Assembly (NCBI RefSeq): GCF_963259705.1
Contig: NC_081844.1
Coordinates: 20,011,715 to 20,075,714 of the forward strand
Length of the DNA: 64,000 nucleotides
Source: Myotis daubentonii
Lineage: Eukaryota > Chordata > Mammalia > Chiroptera > Vespertilionidae
Reading direction: 5' to 3'
The position numbers and the translations under genes are program-made. The stretch's first letter is position 1, and each line of letters opens with the position of its first letter. Below are positions 28,310 through 38,930 of this stretch, in pieces. A model generated the notes under the pieces. The model did not search any database. It was given only the letters and a program-made list of their open reading frames with translations, and had not been told where the DNA came from.

Positions 28310-29895
28310 AAAAAAAGTCCTCAAAAAAATTCCTACAAAAATATTGTACCTTTCACATGTTCTAAGAGGTTAGATGTGCCTACACCTTGTCAATCACAGC
28401 CGCTGGGACAATGAGCGTCTCACCCAACCATCAGCTCCCAGACACTCCATGGTGGTGCCTGGGCCTTGAATTGTCTGTGGGTGAACTGCCCACCCTCTCA
28501 CCTGCAGACGTTCCAGCAACGTGTGCAGAGTGTCCTGCGGGGAAGGAAGCCTCCACCGGCACCATTACCTCATGTGCAGGGGCCACTTCACTGATGTGGG
28601 GAAGGACAGGGGCAGGTGTCAGGCTCCCACCTCAGGGCACTGTGGGGCGGGCGGGGAGCCCTGGGGGAGCACTTGAAGGTCTGTTATTGTGCCTCCCACA
28701 CTCAGGCAACTTTATGTTGTGACTCGGCAGCCAGGGACAGACTGAGAAAGCATTTGCTGAGGACAATACAGCCTGGTACACTCCTAGGATCATGGCCAAG
28801 GTACCTAAGATGGTGGCAGAGTTGGGCAGAGCCACATGGGTGGAGAGGGAGACATCTCCATGTTCAATTCTTGTTAGTCCATAGGCGTCTGCCAGGAGCC
28901 AACCATCTTTTTCACAAAGAATGCTGAGGCCCTAACCAGTTTGGCTCCAGTGGATAGAGCGTTGGCCTGTGGACTGAAGGGACCCAGGTTCGATTCCGGT
29001 CAAGGGCATGTGCCTTGGTTGCGGGCACATCCCCAGTAGGAGGTGTGCAGGAGGCAACTGATTGATATTTCTAACTCTCTGTCCCTCTCCCTTCCTCTCT
29101 GTAAAAAATCAATAAAATATATATATTTTTAAAAAGTGCTGAGGTCCCAGACAACCTCAGCGTATTGCTCTTGGATTCCCAAAGAAATAACGGAGAGGAC
29201 TGTCTATGAAAAACATGGGCTAATGAGGACTTGCAAGTTGAACCACTAAAGTCCCATCAGGCGGCAGAGGGGCGCACTGGGGGTGGCCAGCCCGTGCTGT
29301 TGTTTTGCTGCCACCCAGACTTTCCCTACACCAGGTTCACAGACGACAGCGAACAGAAGCACAGGCCATGCAGGGGGAGGAGGGGGCCTGTGTAAGAGCA
29401 ACACTGCAAGCTGTCTTCCTCCCTGAGGACCTGGCCAGGCTCCCAGCTCTCACAGTCCGCTGACTGATGGCCTCACTGTCTCCCGCAGGAGGGAGGGAAG
29501 TTGGAGTGTGGGAGGGTCCATGCGCCCACTTACCAGGCACAAGCCACACCAGGCCACGGAAAGCACTCTGGGCAGGGCATTCGCTGCCCCCTCCACAGTT
29601 CTCAGAGAGTTCCTCCTCTGTGCTCATGCCCTCCACGCTGGATAATTTATATTGTGTGACAGCCACCACTCTTCACAGGGGTGTAGACTGCCTGGTTCCC
29701 AGCGGGCGTTTCCCCTCAGCACTGGTTTGATCTCTCTAACAGGAGGGGGGATTCGCCAACACAGGGGTTGGGTAGGCTTGCAGAGTTGGACTTTGTAGGG
29801 TATCATTGCCTGACCTGTTCTCTGGTGTTGGAAAGATTAAAACCTCATATTCCTGTGTGTGTGTCTTTTTCAAATATAATCAAACATTTATTTAG
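28310..29895. repeat. Duplicated block A1 (unidentified content)
   Basis: This block is repeated at 46090-47658 with the same internal order, including a VES SINE at the same place (28931 and 46692). I do not recognise the unique parts. On the minus strand both copies keep a short open stretch at about 29669-29540 (QYKLSSVEGMSTEEELSENC) followed by a GTAAGT donor-like site, and another near 28835-28740 (ATILGTLAMI). These could be exons of a lost gene or parts of an LTR; no function is assigned. Confidence 0.75.
28931..29137 (+). mobile_element. VES SINE shared by block A1 and A2
   Basis: Same position as 46692-46905 in the paralogous block, so it predates that duplication. Confidence 0.9.
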
Positions 29896-30145
29896 AAAGT
29901 CGCAGAGGATAAAGAAGTGAGCTAAGAAATGAGCCAGCTGGGCTGTGTGGGCTCAGGAAACAAGTTACAGAAGCAAAAGAAGGGCCTTTGGAACTTAGGA
30001 GAAAGAAAGCAAGGATATACCTGCCCAGGTAAGGAGAGGGGGAAGGCTCCAGTGAGCTTCAGGGACAGTGCGCTGGGAAAAGAGGGTGGGAAGGCGCAGG
30101 GGTGCTTGAGAGTGAAAGCTGCAAAACCTCATATTCTTTGTATTT
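29896..30145. other. Unassigned stretch right of block A1
   Basis: No gene is seen. The 14-mer AAAACCTCATATTC occurs at about 29839, 30124 and 30370; the last two flank the SINE at 30146 as its target duplication. Confidence 0.4.
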
Positions 30146-30369
30146 TTAAAAAATCCTCACCTTTTAGAGAGAGTGGAAGGGAGGGAGGGAGGAGAGAGAG
30201 AGAAATGTCCATGTGAGAGAACACATCCCTTCATTGCCTCTCACAAGCACCCTGACCTGAGCCAGGGATTGAGCCCGCAACCGAGGTACATGCCCTTAAC
30301 CAGGAATTGAAACGCAGACCCTTTGGTCTGTGAGTTGACACTCTAACCACTGAACCAAACCAGCGAGGG
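30146..30369 (-). mobile_element. SINE
   Basis: Target duplication aaaacctcatattc on both sides; old subfamily sequence. Confidence 0.88.
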
Positions 30370-30383
30370 CAAAACCTCATATT

Positions 30384-30545
30384 CTTGCCCTGGTGGGGTG
30401 GATCCGTTGGTAGGAGCATCATCCTATACACCGAAAGGTTTGATCTATGGTTGGGGCATATGGGAGGCAATGTTTTGCTCTCACATCGATGTTTCTCTCT
30501 CTTCCTCTCTCTTGTCTCAAAAAAAAAATAAAAATAAAAATCAAT
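30384..30545 (+). mobile_element. SINE
   Basis: Head ttgccctggtggggtggatc; begins directly after the target duplication of the preceding element. Confidence 0.75.
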
Positions 30546-30596
30546 GAAACCATATCCTCTGGTAATAATTTAAAAAAAGCAAACACAACACTTTGC

Positions 30597-30800
30597 CCAG
30601 CTGGTGGTGTGGCTCGATAGCTGTGCATCAGGGTAAGAACCAGGGGTCATGATTGGATTCCCGGTCATGGTACATGCCCCACTTACAGGCTCGGTCCCCA
30701 GGTGGGGCGTCCTGGGGGCAGCCAATCCAGGTTTCTATCTCTCTATCCCTCTCCCTTACTTTCTCTCTAAAAATCAATAAAATCATATTTACATAAATGA
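30597..30800 (+). mobile_element. SINE
   Basis: Head cccagctggtggtgtggctc, tail aaaaatcaataaaatcatat. Confidence 0.82.
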
Positions 30801-31937
30801 ATGAATTAAAAAAATCTATAAAAAGCATATCTTCCAGTGAGGGGATTTTTTAAAAAGGGGGGAGGGGCGGGGAATCCTGTCCCGGGAAGGTGTGGGTTTC
30901 TCCCCGGCTGCCACCACTGCAAACAGGCAGCTGCTTTGCCCACATATGTAAGTTTCTCCTCTTCAAGCTCCTGTGAATTTGAATACGGCCACATGTCATT
31001 TCTTCACAACTGACCCATCCCATGACTGGGCTCACAGTGGATATCCGCATCCCTTACTGGGTGCTGGGGCAGACTGGAGTATCTTGGTTTTCACTCCTGC
31101 TGTGAATGTGGCCCCAATAAGGGCCCTCAAAAATGGGGGTGTAGATGGCTTGTAGCATTTTCAGCTCCCTAAGAATTTGTGGATCGCCCTCTATAGATTT
31201 CTAGGGTCCCACTGTTACCAATTCAAAGTTCCTATGCCCTATGCTTCAAAAAAAACCAATATTCAAAACATCAGAGATTGGAATAAGAAAAGGTTTACTG
31301 ATCAAGAAGGCACCAGCTGGAGAAGATGGGGGTCTTAAAGCTCCCACAAAGCCATCGCAGGAGAGCCCAGAATTCAGGCTTATTTCCTGTCAAGGGAAGG
31401 GAGAACAGGCGAGAGGTGTGTGACACCTGGGCTCCCACAGGGACCCAAGGAAGAGCACAGAACTCTCTGATTCTCTTTGTCCCCCAGTTCTCCAGTGACT
31501 GCTGCTCATCTCATTAGGTCTTGAGGCTCCCACAAATCTTTGCCAAAAGTTCAAGCTTTCAGCAGAATTTCTCTAATAACTAGCATACCTAGAGCATGAC
31601 CTGAAGACCATGGGGGAAATGCAGACTAGAAATAAGATAGAATCAGAGAGCTTTTCCTTCTGTTACACCACCTGCCCAGGGAGGCCCCTCACTGGGCAAA
31701 GCCTCCCTGCAGAATAACATGATCCCACGGAGAAGGGAGTAGAGCCTGAAGCCCCCTGAGCACAGGCAGGCGCTGCCAGCAGGCAGGGTGAGTGGGAACA
31801 TTGCTTATTCTCTCTGCCTCCTGCAGGTCAGAGAAAAGCCGTTGCCCCACAGATTTCATAGCCGCCACTAACCACACCTGCATACTTTCCCTGCCGTTTG
31901 CAGGAAGCTGGCTGCTACATCAATAAGCCAGGCTGCA
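30801..31937. other. Intergenic, possible LTR-derived DNA
   Basis: No gene is seen. The segment 31170-31660 resembles degenerate LTR sequence (short A/C-rich and polyadenylation-like parts) but lacks definable ends. Confidence 0.35.
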
Positions 31938-32160
31938 GCCCTAGCTGGTTGGGTGCTGGGGATAGAGCATTGGTCTGCGGACTGGAGGGTCCCAGGTTTG
32001 ATTCCAGTCAAGGGCACATGGACATGTTGCAGGCTTGATCCCCAGTAGTGGATGTGCAGGAGGCAGCCAGTCAGTGATTCTCATTCACCATTGATGTTAC
32101 TATCTCTCTTTCCCTCTCCCTTCCTCTCTGAAATCAATAAAAATATATTTAAAAATATAA
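31938..32160 (+). mobile_element. VES-related SINE
   Basis: Head agccctagctggttgggtgc, tail gaaatcaataaaaatatatt. Confidence 0.85.
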
Positions 32161-32530
32161 GCTAGGCATGAGTATATTATCACAAACATTCCCTGAATCT
32201 GGGGCAGCCCTGTTGGCTCGGTTGTTGTTACTGTGGAGGGGAGCAGAGGGTACCACCCCAAATATGCCTTTGGAGATGCTGACAGTTTAAGCTGTTCCTT
32301 TCAAGAAACAAAAGCCTCAGGAAGAGCCCCGCCCTCCTCCCTAACTGCCTGAAAGGGATCTAGAAGAGGACCTGCTCCAGGAGGGGAGCTCAGCACAGGC
32401 ATCTGTAGTTTAATAGGAGCTGGGTGGGAAGGACAGAGAGGACACTAGCAAGGCCCTCTGATCACAGTCCTACTGTTCAAGTTGGCCCAGCAAACATCTG
32501 TTTTCTATTCCATGTGAATTGCCTTCCTCC
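32161..32530. other. Intergenic, unassigned
   Basis: No gene or named repeat is seen just left of the first BST2 unit. Confidence 0.35.
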
Positions 32531-32631
32531 CCTTTCAAGTCCCAAACCACAACTCCTCCTCTTTAGCTCTGGATGGCACCACTGCCTCAAATGCCCAGTC
32601 TGCCCTGGGGATTCTCATGGCACAATATAAA

Positions 32632-33000
32632 TGTATACTAATAAAAGGGTAATATGCAAATTGGTCACGATGCCCTCTCAGTCACGGCCGGATATGCTAA
32701 TTAGTCACAACCAGTATGCAAATTGACCATCACTCCAACGCACAAGATGGCTGCCCCCATGTAGCCACAAGATGGCCTGCAGGGGAGGGCAGTTAGGGGC
32801 ATCCAGGCCTCCAGGGGAGGACAGTTGGGGGCGACCAGACTAGCAGGAAAGTGGCTAGGGTGTGATCAGGCTGGCAGGCAGGCCAGTGATTAGGACCAGA
32901 AGTCCTGGATTGTGAGAGGTATGTCCCAGAAAGGAGAGGGTGCTGGCTGGGCTGAGGGACACCACCTCCAGTGCACGAATTTCGTGCACCAGTCCTCTAG
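32632..33000 (+). mobile_element. HeliBat-like Helitron upstream of BST2 copy 1
   Basis: The 5' end is tgtatactaataaaagggta, then taatatgcaaattggtcacg. The 3' end is the palindrome gtgcacgaatttcgtgcac (32971-32989) and CTAG at 32997-33000. The matching element lies at about 37334-37956 in the next unit, so this insertion is older than the BST2 1/2 duplication. Confidence 0.85.
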
Positions 33001-33463
33001 TATGTAATAAATCTCATGTGTAATAAATATGTCATGTGCAATAAAACTGGCTGTTTGCTCCTGTTACCCTGTCTGGTGTTAATCTGATTTTAGTCTACAC
33101 AGAAGACTTAGAAAGGTGGAAGGAAAACGTGTTTTCCACACCCACAGGGTGCTTTGCTTTTCCTGGTATGAAGGGGTCCAATAGCATGGGAACATTGTCA
33201 ACTTCCTCATCAATAATCACAACGCCCGCCTCTTAATTTTCATCACATTCCCTGAGATTCTACCCCTTCCCTGCCAATCAGACTTTGTCACAAGTGCTTG
33301 GACCTTAACCGGAGGGAAACCCTGAAGAAAGGTGGCAAAACCGATTTATAGGGAAAACCCACGAACTTTCTGTTTGCAGGGCCAGGACTAGTGCGAGGTG
33401 AGGAAGGCACTTGCCTTGGGTGCAGAATGTACGGGAGGTGGGGCAGACGCAGGACATTGTTAC

Positions 33464-33688
33464 TCTTTTTTTAAAAAAATATATTTTATTGATTTTTTAT
33501 AGAGAGGAAGGGAGAGGGATAGAGAGTTAGAAACATCAATGAGAGAGAAACATCGATCAGCTGCCTCCTGGACACTCCCCACTGGGGATGTGCCCACAAC
33601 CAAGGTACATGCCCTTGACCGGAATCGAGCCTGGGACCCTTCAGACCCCAGGCCGACACTCTACACACTGAGCTAAACCGGTTAGGGC
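33464..33688 (-). mobile_element. VES SINE specific to BST2 unit 1
   Basis: Absent from unit 2, where 'gcacgacaatgttagttatc' is uninterrupted, so it inserted after that duplication. Confidence 0.9.
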
Positions 33689-34433
33689 GACAATGTTAGT
33701 TATCATCACCCCATTTTACAGCACCTCCATGGAGACTGAGGCAGAGGGGACATTGCTTGCCCAGAGTCCCACTGGGCGGCAGGGCTGTTCACACACAGCC
33801 TTGGCCTCTGACCCGCAGTGCGGGTCCCGAGTTGGCCCTAAAGTTTGGAGGCTGGCACAGCGCAGCTCAGAGAAGTCCTCTCCCCCAGGGCTGCGTCCTT
33901 GCACCTGGGCTCCTGGTCTGGGAGCGGCTGCTGCTCATGGGATGCACAGCTCCTGGTGGCTCCTCAGCAAGACCCTCCCACCCTGCTCCTGTGGCTGTGG
34001 AGTGGCTTTAAGCAGTCGAGGCAGAAGGATATTCCTCCTCCGACACCCTCCATGGCCTCCAGGGTCCCCTCTGACACAGCAGCAGGGATGCTATGGGAGC
34101 TCCTGCTGGGTCACTACGGAGAGTGACACCAAAGCCAGCCTCTTGGGTGAGACCTGGGCCCTGCCCACTCCCAGGCCACCATTCACCTCCCAGCCTCAGT
34201 TTCCCCAGCTGGGGACTGGACCAATGATGCTCTGCCTCTCAGCTCACAGTCCACAGGAACAGGAGGCTGGCATGCCCTAGGCTTTCTGTCACTGCAGCTG
34301 TCACCTTCAGGAACACAGGAGAAGGGCAGGGACTTACAATGGGGTGTCCTCTCCCACAGGAGCTCATGGGCCAGCACCCAGCCCAGAAGGGCCAAGCCCA
34401 TAATTTGGCAGAAACAACACACCTCATTTCTGG

Positions 34434-34449
34434 GAAAGGAAAGTGAAAG
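34434..34449 (+). promoter_or_regulatory. ISRE/IRF-like element, BST2 copy 1
   Basis: The sequence GAAAGGAAAGTGAAAG contains GAAANNGAAA, the core recognised by IRFs and ISGF3. It lies about 150 bases before the start codon, in the position expected for interferon control of BST2. Confidence 0.65.
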
Positions 34450-34539
34450 CTAAACTGTCCTCTTCCTGCAGGTGCCCCGTTTTGGAGCTTTTCATTGGTC
34501 AGCATAGATCCCATGCTGATAATGGGCAGCTCCAGCAAG

Positions 34540-34545
34540 TAGAAA
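34540..34545 (+). promoter_or_regulatory. Mutated TATA position, BST2 copy 1
   Basis: The hexamer is TAGAAA where copies 2 and 3 have TATAAA in an otherwise identical context (cagcaagta..aaagttccagc). Confidence 0.7.
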
Positions 34546-34596
34546 GTTCCAGCTTCCTTTCCTGACTCCCTCCCAAGCTTCTCTGCATCCCTCTGA

Positions 34597-36897
34597 ATGG
34601 AATCCACTTCTTACCGCTACTCCCAACTGCCCACGGATGAGTATCCCAAAAAGCTGGGGGACCACAAGCTGCCAGTGTGGGTGTGGATCCTGCTGCGCCT
34701 CCTGGTGGTCGGTCTGTCTGTGGCAACAGGCGTTTTGGCTGCCAAGTTCAATAGCCCAGCTTGCAAGGATGGCCTCCCGGCTGAGCAGGAGTGTCGAAAC
34801 ATCACCCACCTCCTGGAGCAGGAGCTGACCCAGGCCCAGGAAGTCTTACGGGGGACCGAGGCCCAAGCTGCCACTTGCAACCAGACTGTGGTAAGTCACT
34901 GCCCCTCCTAGAGAGGGCCCTGTGCTTGGGGGACCCCCAGGGTCTGGGTGCTTGGGGACCCCCAGGGTCTAGGTGGAGATGGAGATAGACCTTGAAAATG
35001 CCCTTAGGCTCCTGCATGGGGAGCCTGAATTTCCCCACCAGGGTTTTGGGGAGCTCTAAACTCCCTCTGGGGTGCCAGTGTGGGACCCCAGAGCACCCAA
35101 TAAGGGGCCTCGGTATTCCCAGTAGCATGTGGATGGATCTCCAAACTCCAGGACTTGGGTCTAGGGCAGCTGGGAACTGCCCCTGGGCACAGACTTAGGG
35201 AAGCAGAAATCCCTCTGGGGGTTGGGATGGGGACCCAACCAGACTCTGAAGAAGGCAGGGCCTTTTTTTTTTTTTTTTTTAAATTAATTAATTATATATA
35301 GAGAGAGGAAGGGTGAGAGTGAGAGGAACATTGATTGTTGTCCCACTCATGGAGGCATTCATTGGCTGGTTCTCAGTATGTGCCCTGACCAGGAATAGAT
35401 CCCACAGCCTTGGCATATTGGGATGGCGATCTAACCAACTGAGCTACCTGACCAGGGCAAGGCAGGGGCTCTTGATACTTCCACTGCATCCCTGAGAGGC
35501 AGCATTTTAACCAGGGTCTTGATATGGGGGTCCTTGAAACTCTCACTGGACATCTAACTTGGGTTGAGAAATCCCACTGTGTTCTGGGTTTGAGGTGATG
35601 TCTAACTCTTCTTGGATATAGCCCAGGGGATCTGGACATTTCTCCTAGGCTTTGGGCCAAGAGAGCCTCCAAATTCCTAGGGTGTGGGGGGGGGGAGGGG
35701 ACTTGAAACTCCCATTTTGAGGATCACATCCTGGGGGGTAGGAGGCTGTGGCCATTCTTCAGGGTGGAGACAGGTGCAGAGAGGGTTGGCAGGAATCCTG
35801 AAAGGGGTTTGGGCCTGAGCCCCTCCGACTCCAGGGCCTGGTGAGGGGGTCAGGGCCCAGGGACAGCAGCCAAGCCCACCAGGGACAAGAACCCCAGTTT
35901 GCAACACCCTTACTCTTACCGGCATCCCAGGAGACCCTGAAGATTTCCCTGGAAGAGGAGAAGGCTGCGGGCCACAAGCAACAGGAGCTGGTGCAGAAGC
36001 TTCAAGGTGAGAAAAGCACAGGCCCTGGTTGCAGTCAGGGAGTTTGCAGGAGCAGGTCAGTATTGAAGAGGAGGGAGGAGGAGGGCCTCAGGGTTGGGGT
36101 CCGGGAGAAGGACAGGACCAAAGCCAGTGGAAGTAGAAGGGGCAGGGCAAGCCAGACTTCCAAGGTGCACTCGCTCCAATGGAGGCGGGACCTGTTAGGG
36201 GTGGGGCCAGTTGGGGGTGTGGCCTCGGCGCGGACACTCTCTCTGTGCCTCCTTAGAGGAGATCAAGACATTGAATCAGTCGCTGCGGGAGAAATCCGCA
36301 TATCTGGAGAAGAAATCAGCGGATCTGGAGAAGAAATCCGCGGAGCTGCGGGAGAAATCCGCGGAGCTGGAGGACAAATCCGCGGAGCTGAAGGAGAAAT
36401 CCGCGGATCTGGAGAAGAAATCAGCGGAACTCCAGAAGAAATCCGCGGATCTGGAGAAGAAATCCGCGGAACTGAAGCAACTAAGGTCAGGACACCCACC
36501 CACCCCGGGCCACGCCCCTTCCTCCTTCCAACCCCAAGACCTAGGATCCCCTTTGGCTCTGAAAATTCCCATTGCCCTGGGGACAAAGTTGGAGCCCAGC
36601 CTTGTCCCTCCAGTCACCCAACTCTGGGTGGCCACCGGCCACTCCCCTGCCCAGTGACCTGGTGGGGAAGGAGAAGAGATTTGGAGGGGTTTCCAGCCCA
36701 GCACCAGTGCAGCCAGACCTGGCAGCCTCCTGAGGTGTCCCCATCTCCTCCTCAGAAAAGAGAATGTGGCCTTGGTCTCTGCCAAGGGTCCCCCCGACTC
36801 CGGAATCACCCTCAGTCTCTCCCTGGCCACCATGCTCCTGCCCCTGATCCTCCTGGCTCTGCTGGTCTGTTGTCCCAGGATGCGTGCCTGCCGGTGA
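34597..36897 (+). CDS. BST2: BST2 (tetherin) copy 1, coiled coil expanded, C-terminus extended
   Basis: Tetherin is an interferon-induced membrane protein that holds budding enveloped viruses on the cell surface. Exons 34597-34890, 35931-36006, 36257-36485 and 36756-36897 (GT/AG borders, in-frame joins) total 741 nt, 246 aa; human is 180. The tail has the dual-Tyr motif YRYSQL. The transmembrane helix follows (about residues 24-49) and carries an Arg (ILLRLLVVG) where copies 2 and 3 have Gly. The three disulfide Cys are kept (ACKDG, QECRN, ATCNQT), with sequons NIT and NQT, and NQS in exon 3. Exon 3 holds nine SAxLxxK heptads instead of two. The C-terminal hydrophobic stretch lacks the stop of its paralogues (TGA is TGT), adding CCPRMRACR before a new TGA. 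It could be a changed working protein or a gene starting to decay; the frame is fully open. Confidence 0.93.
35262..35458 (-). mobile_element. SINE in intron 1 of BST2 copy 1
   Basis: The orthologous insertion is present in all three BST2 copies, so it predates the cluster. Confidence 0.88.
36289..36477 (+). repeat. 21-bp coding VNTR in BST2 copy 1 exon 3
   Basis: Nine in-frame 21-bp units of the form (g/a)agaaatccgcggagctgga, each coding one K-S-A-x-L-x-x heptad. Units differ at several third positions and at x residues, so they are not an identical-copy artefact. Paralogues at 41217 and 51177 have two units. Confidence 0.95.
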
Positions 36898-37333
36898 GGA
36901 GGGGGCTGGAGAGGGATGGGAGGAGGTAGGGACAGTCAGGGTCTGGGGTGGTGGCCTGCCTGCGGGGAGGGGGCTGGGTGCTGGAGCGAGAGGAACCTCA
37001 GTGAGGAGCTGTGGGGCAGAAATAGAACAGTGGGGACCAGCTATGTTGTCCTATTAACCCTGTCTGTTAACTGTGACTGTTCCCTTCTCATCAGGCACAT
37101 TCTCACCTGACTGAGAGCTGTCCGCCCTGGGACATGGGCCTTAACCTCAGAATGCAGTCCAGGCTCCTTTTCTGAGAGTTTCCTGTCATCTTGGAAAGAT
37201 AACAACCTGGCCCCACAGATGCTCTCTCCCATTCGGCCCGCAATCTAACCACAACTCCCCCTCCCTTTAGCTCTGGGTGGCACCTGTGCCTCAAATGCCC
37301 AGTCTGCCCTGGGGTTCTCATGGCACAATATGA

Positions 37334-37956
37334 ACGTATACTGATAAGAGGGTAATATGCAAATTGGTCACGACACCCTCACAGTCATGACTGGATATGG
37401 TAATTAGTTATAACCAGTATGCAAATTGACCAGCACTCCAACAAAACATGATGGCCGCCCCCATGTGGCCACAAGATGGCCTGCAGGGGAGGGCAGTTGG
37501 AGGCGACCAGGCCTGCAGGGGAGAGCCATTTGGGGGGGACCAGGCCAGCAGGGGAGGGCAGGATGGGGCGGCCCAGCCTGCAGGGTAAGGCTGTTGTTGG
37601 CAACCAGGCCTGCAGGGGAGGACCGTTGGAGGGGAACTGGCCTACAGGGGAGGGCAGTTGGGGGTGACCGAGCTGGCCGGGGAGGGCAGTAGGGAGCGAT
37701 CAGGCTGTTAGGGGCAATTGGGCCAGCAGGGGAACAGTTAGGCATTGATCAGGCGGGCAGGGGAGTGGTTAGAGGTTGATCAGGCTGGCAGGCAGAAGTG
37801 ATTAGGAGCAATCAGGCAGGCAGGCAGGCTAGTGGTTAGGAGCAAACAGTCCTGGATTGTGAAAGGAATGTCCCAGATTGGAGAGGGTGTGCAGTCTGGG
37901 CTGAGGGACCCCTCCCTCCCCCCTGAGTGCACAGATATTGTGCACCAGGCCCCTAG
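37334..37956 (+). mobile_element. HeliBat-like Helitron upstream of BST2 copy 2, expanded
   Basis: This is the paralogous copy of the element at 32632. The 3' hairpin (37927-37945) and CTAG (37953-37956) remain. Its middle (about 37470-37860) has grown into a tandem array of roughly 34-bp units built on cctgcaggggagggcagttg, making it about 250 bp longer than its partner. Confidence 0.85.
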
Positions 37957-38713
37957 TATGTAATAAAGCTGTCATGTGTAATAAATATGTCATGTGCAAC
38001 AAAGCGGGCTGTTTGCTCCTGTTAACCCTTCAGGTGTTAATTTGATTATTAATCTAGCCAGAAGAATTTAGAACGGAGGAAAGAAAATGTGTTTTCCACC
38101 CCCACGCTGTGCTTTCCTCTTCCTGGTACTAAGGGGTCCAATGGCATGGGAGCATCTTCAACTTCCTCATCAAAGCTCACAACACCCGCCTCTTCACTCT
38201 CATCACTTCCCCTGAGATTCTACCCCTTCGCTGCCAATCAGACTTTGTCACAAGTGCTTGGACCTTAACCTGAGGGAAACCCAGAAAAATGGTGGTAAAA
38301 CCGATATATAGGGAAAACCCACAACTTTCTGTTTGCAGGGCCAGGACTAGTGCGAGGTGAGGAAGGCACTTGCCTTGGGTGCATCATGTAGAGGGGGCAC
38401 GACAATGTTAGTTATCATCACCCCGTTTCACAGCTCCATGGAGACTGAGGCAGAGGGGACATTGCTTGCCCAGCGTCCCACTGGGCGGCAGGGCTGTTCA
38501 CACACAGCCTTGGCCTCTGACCCGCAGTGCGGGTCCCGAGTTGGCCCTAAAGTTTGGAGGCTGGCACAGCGCAGCTCAGAGAAGTCCTCTCCCCCAGGGC
38601 TGCGTCCTTGCACCTGGGCTCCTGGTCTGGGAGCGGCTGCTGCTCATGGGACGCACAGCTCCTGGTGGCTCCTCAGCAAGACCCTCCCACCCTGGTCCAG
38701 TGGCTGTGGAGTG

Positions 38714-38930
38714 GCTTTAAGCCAGTGGTTCTCAACCTTCCTAATGCCGAGACCCTTTAATTCAGTTCCTCATGTTGTGGTGACCCCCCAGTTTCATTGT
38801 TCCAAATTGAACATAATTAAAGCATAGTGATTAATCACAAAAACTATATGTATTTTCCGATGGTCTTAGGCGACCCCTGTGAAAGGGTCATTCGACCCCC
38901 AAAGGGTCACAACCCAAAGGTTGAGAACCG
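38714..38930 (-). mobile_element. SPIN-like hAT element upstream of BST2 copy 2
   Basis: The element runs from cagtggttctcaaccttcct to ggttgagaaccgctg. Left flank CTTTAAGC, right flank CTTTAGGT (8-bp duplication, two mismatches). The same insertion occurs at 47979 and is absent from unit 1. Confidence 0.9.

Larger units (their letters stand above)
32540..37247 (+). repeat. BST2 tandem unit 1
   Basis: This unit starts at 'ccacaactcctcctctttag' and ends at 'cggcccgcaatcta', where unit 2 takes over with the same 'ccacaactcc' word. It holds a Helitron, a unit-specific VES SINE (33464-33688) and BST2 copy 1. Confidence 0.85.

Noticed and set aside
28387..28722. 111-codon plus-strand frame repeated at 46155-46646
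   Set aside because: It is kept in both places only because the whole block is duplicated; the downstream parts differ by frameshift, so it is probably not coding.
36211..36657. Reading copy 1 exon 3 as a longer single-exon gene
   Set aside because: The frame runs through intron sequence on both sides; the ccttag acceptor and gtcagg donor match those of copies 2 and 3.
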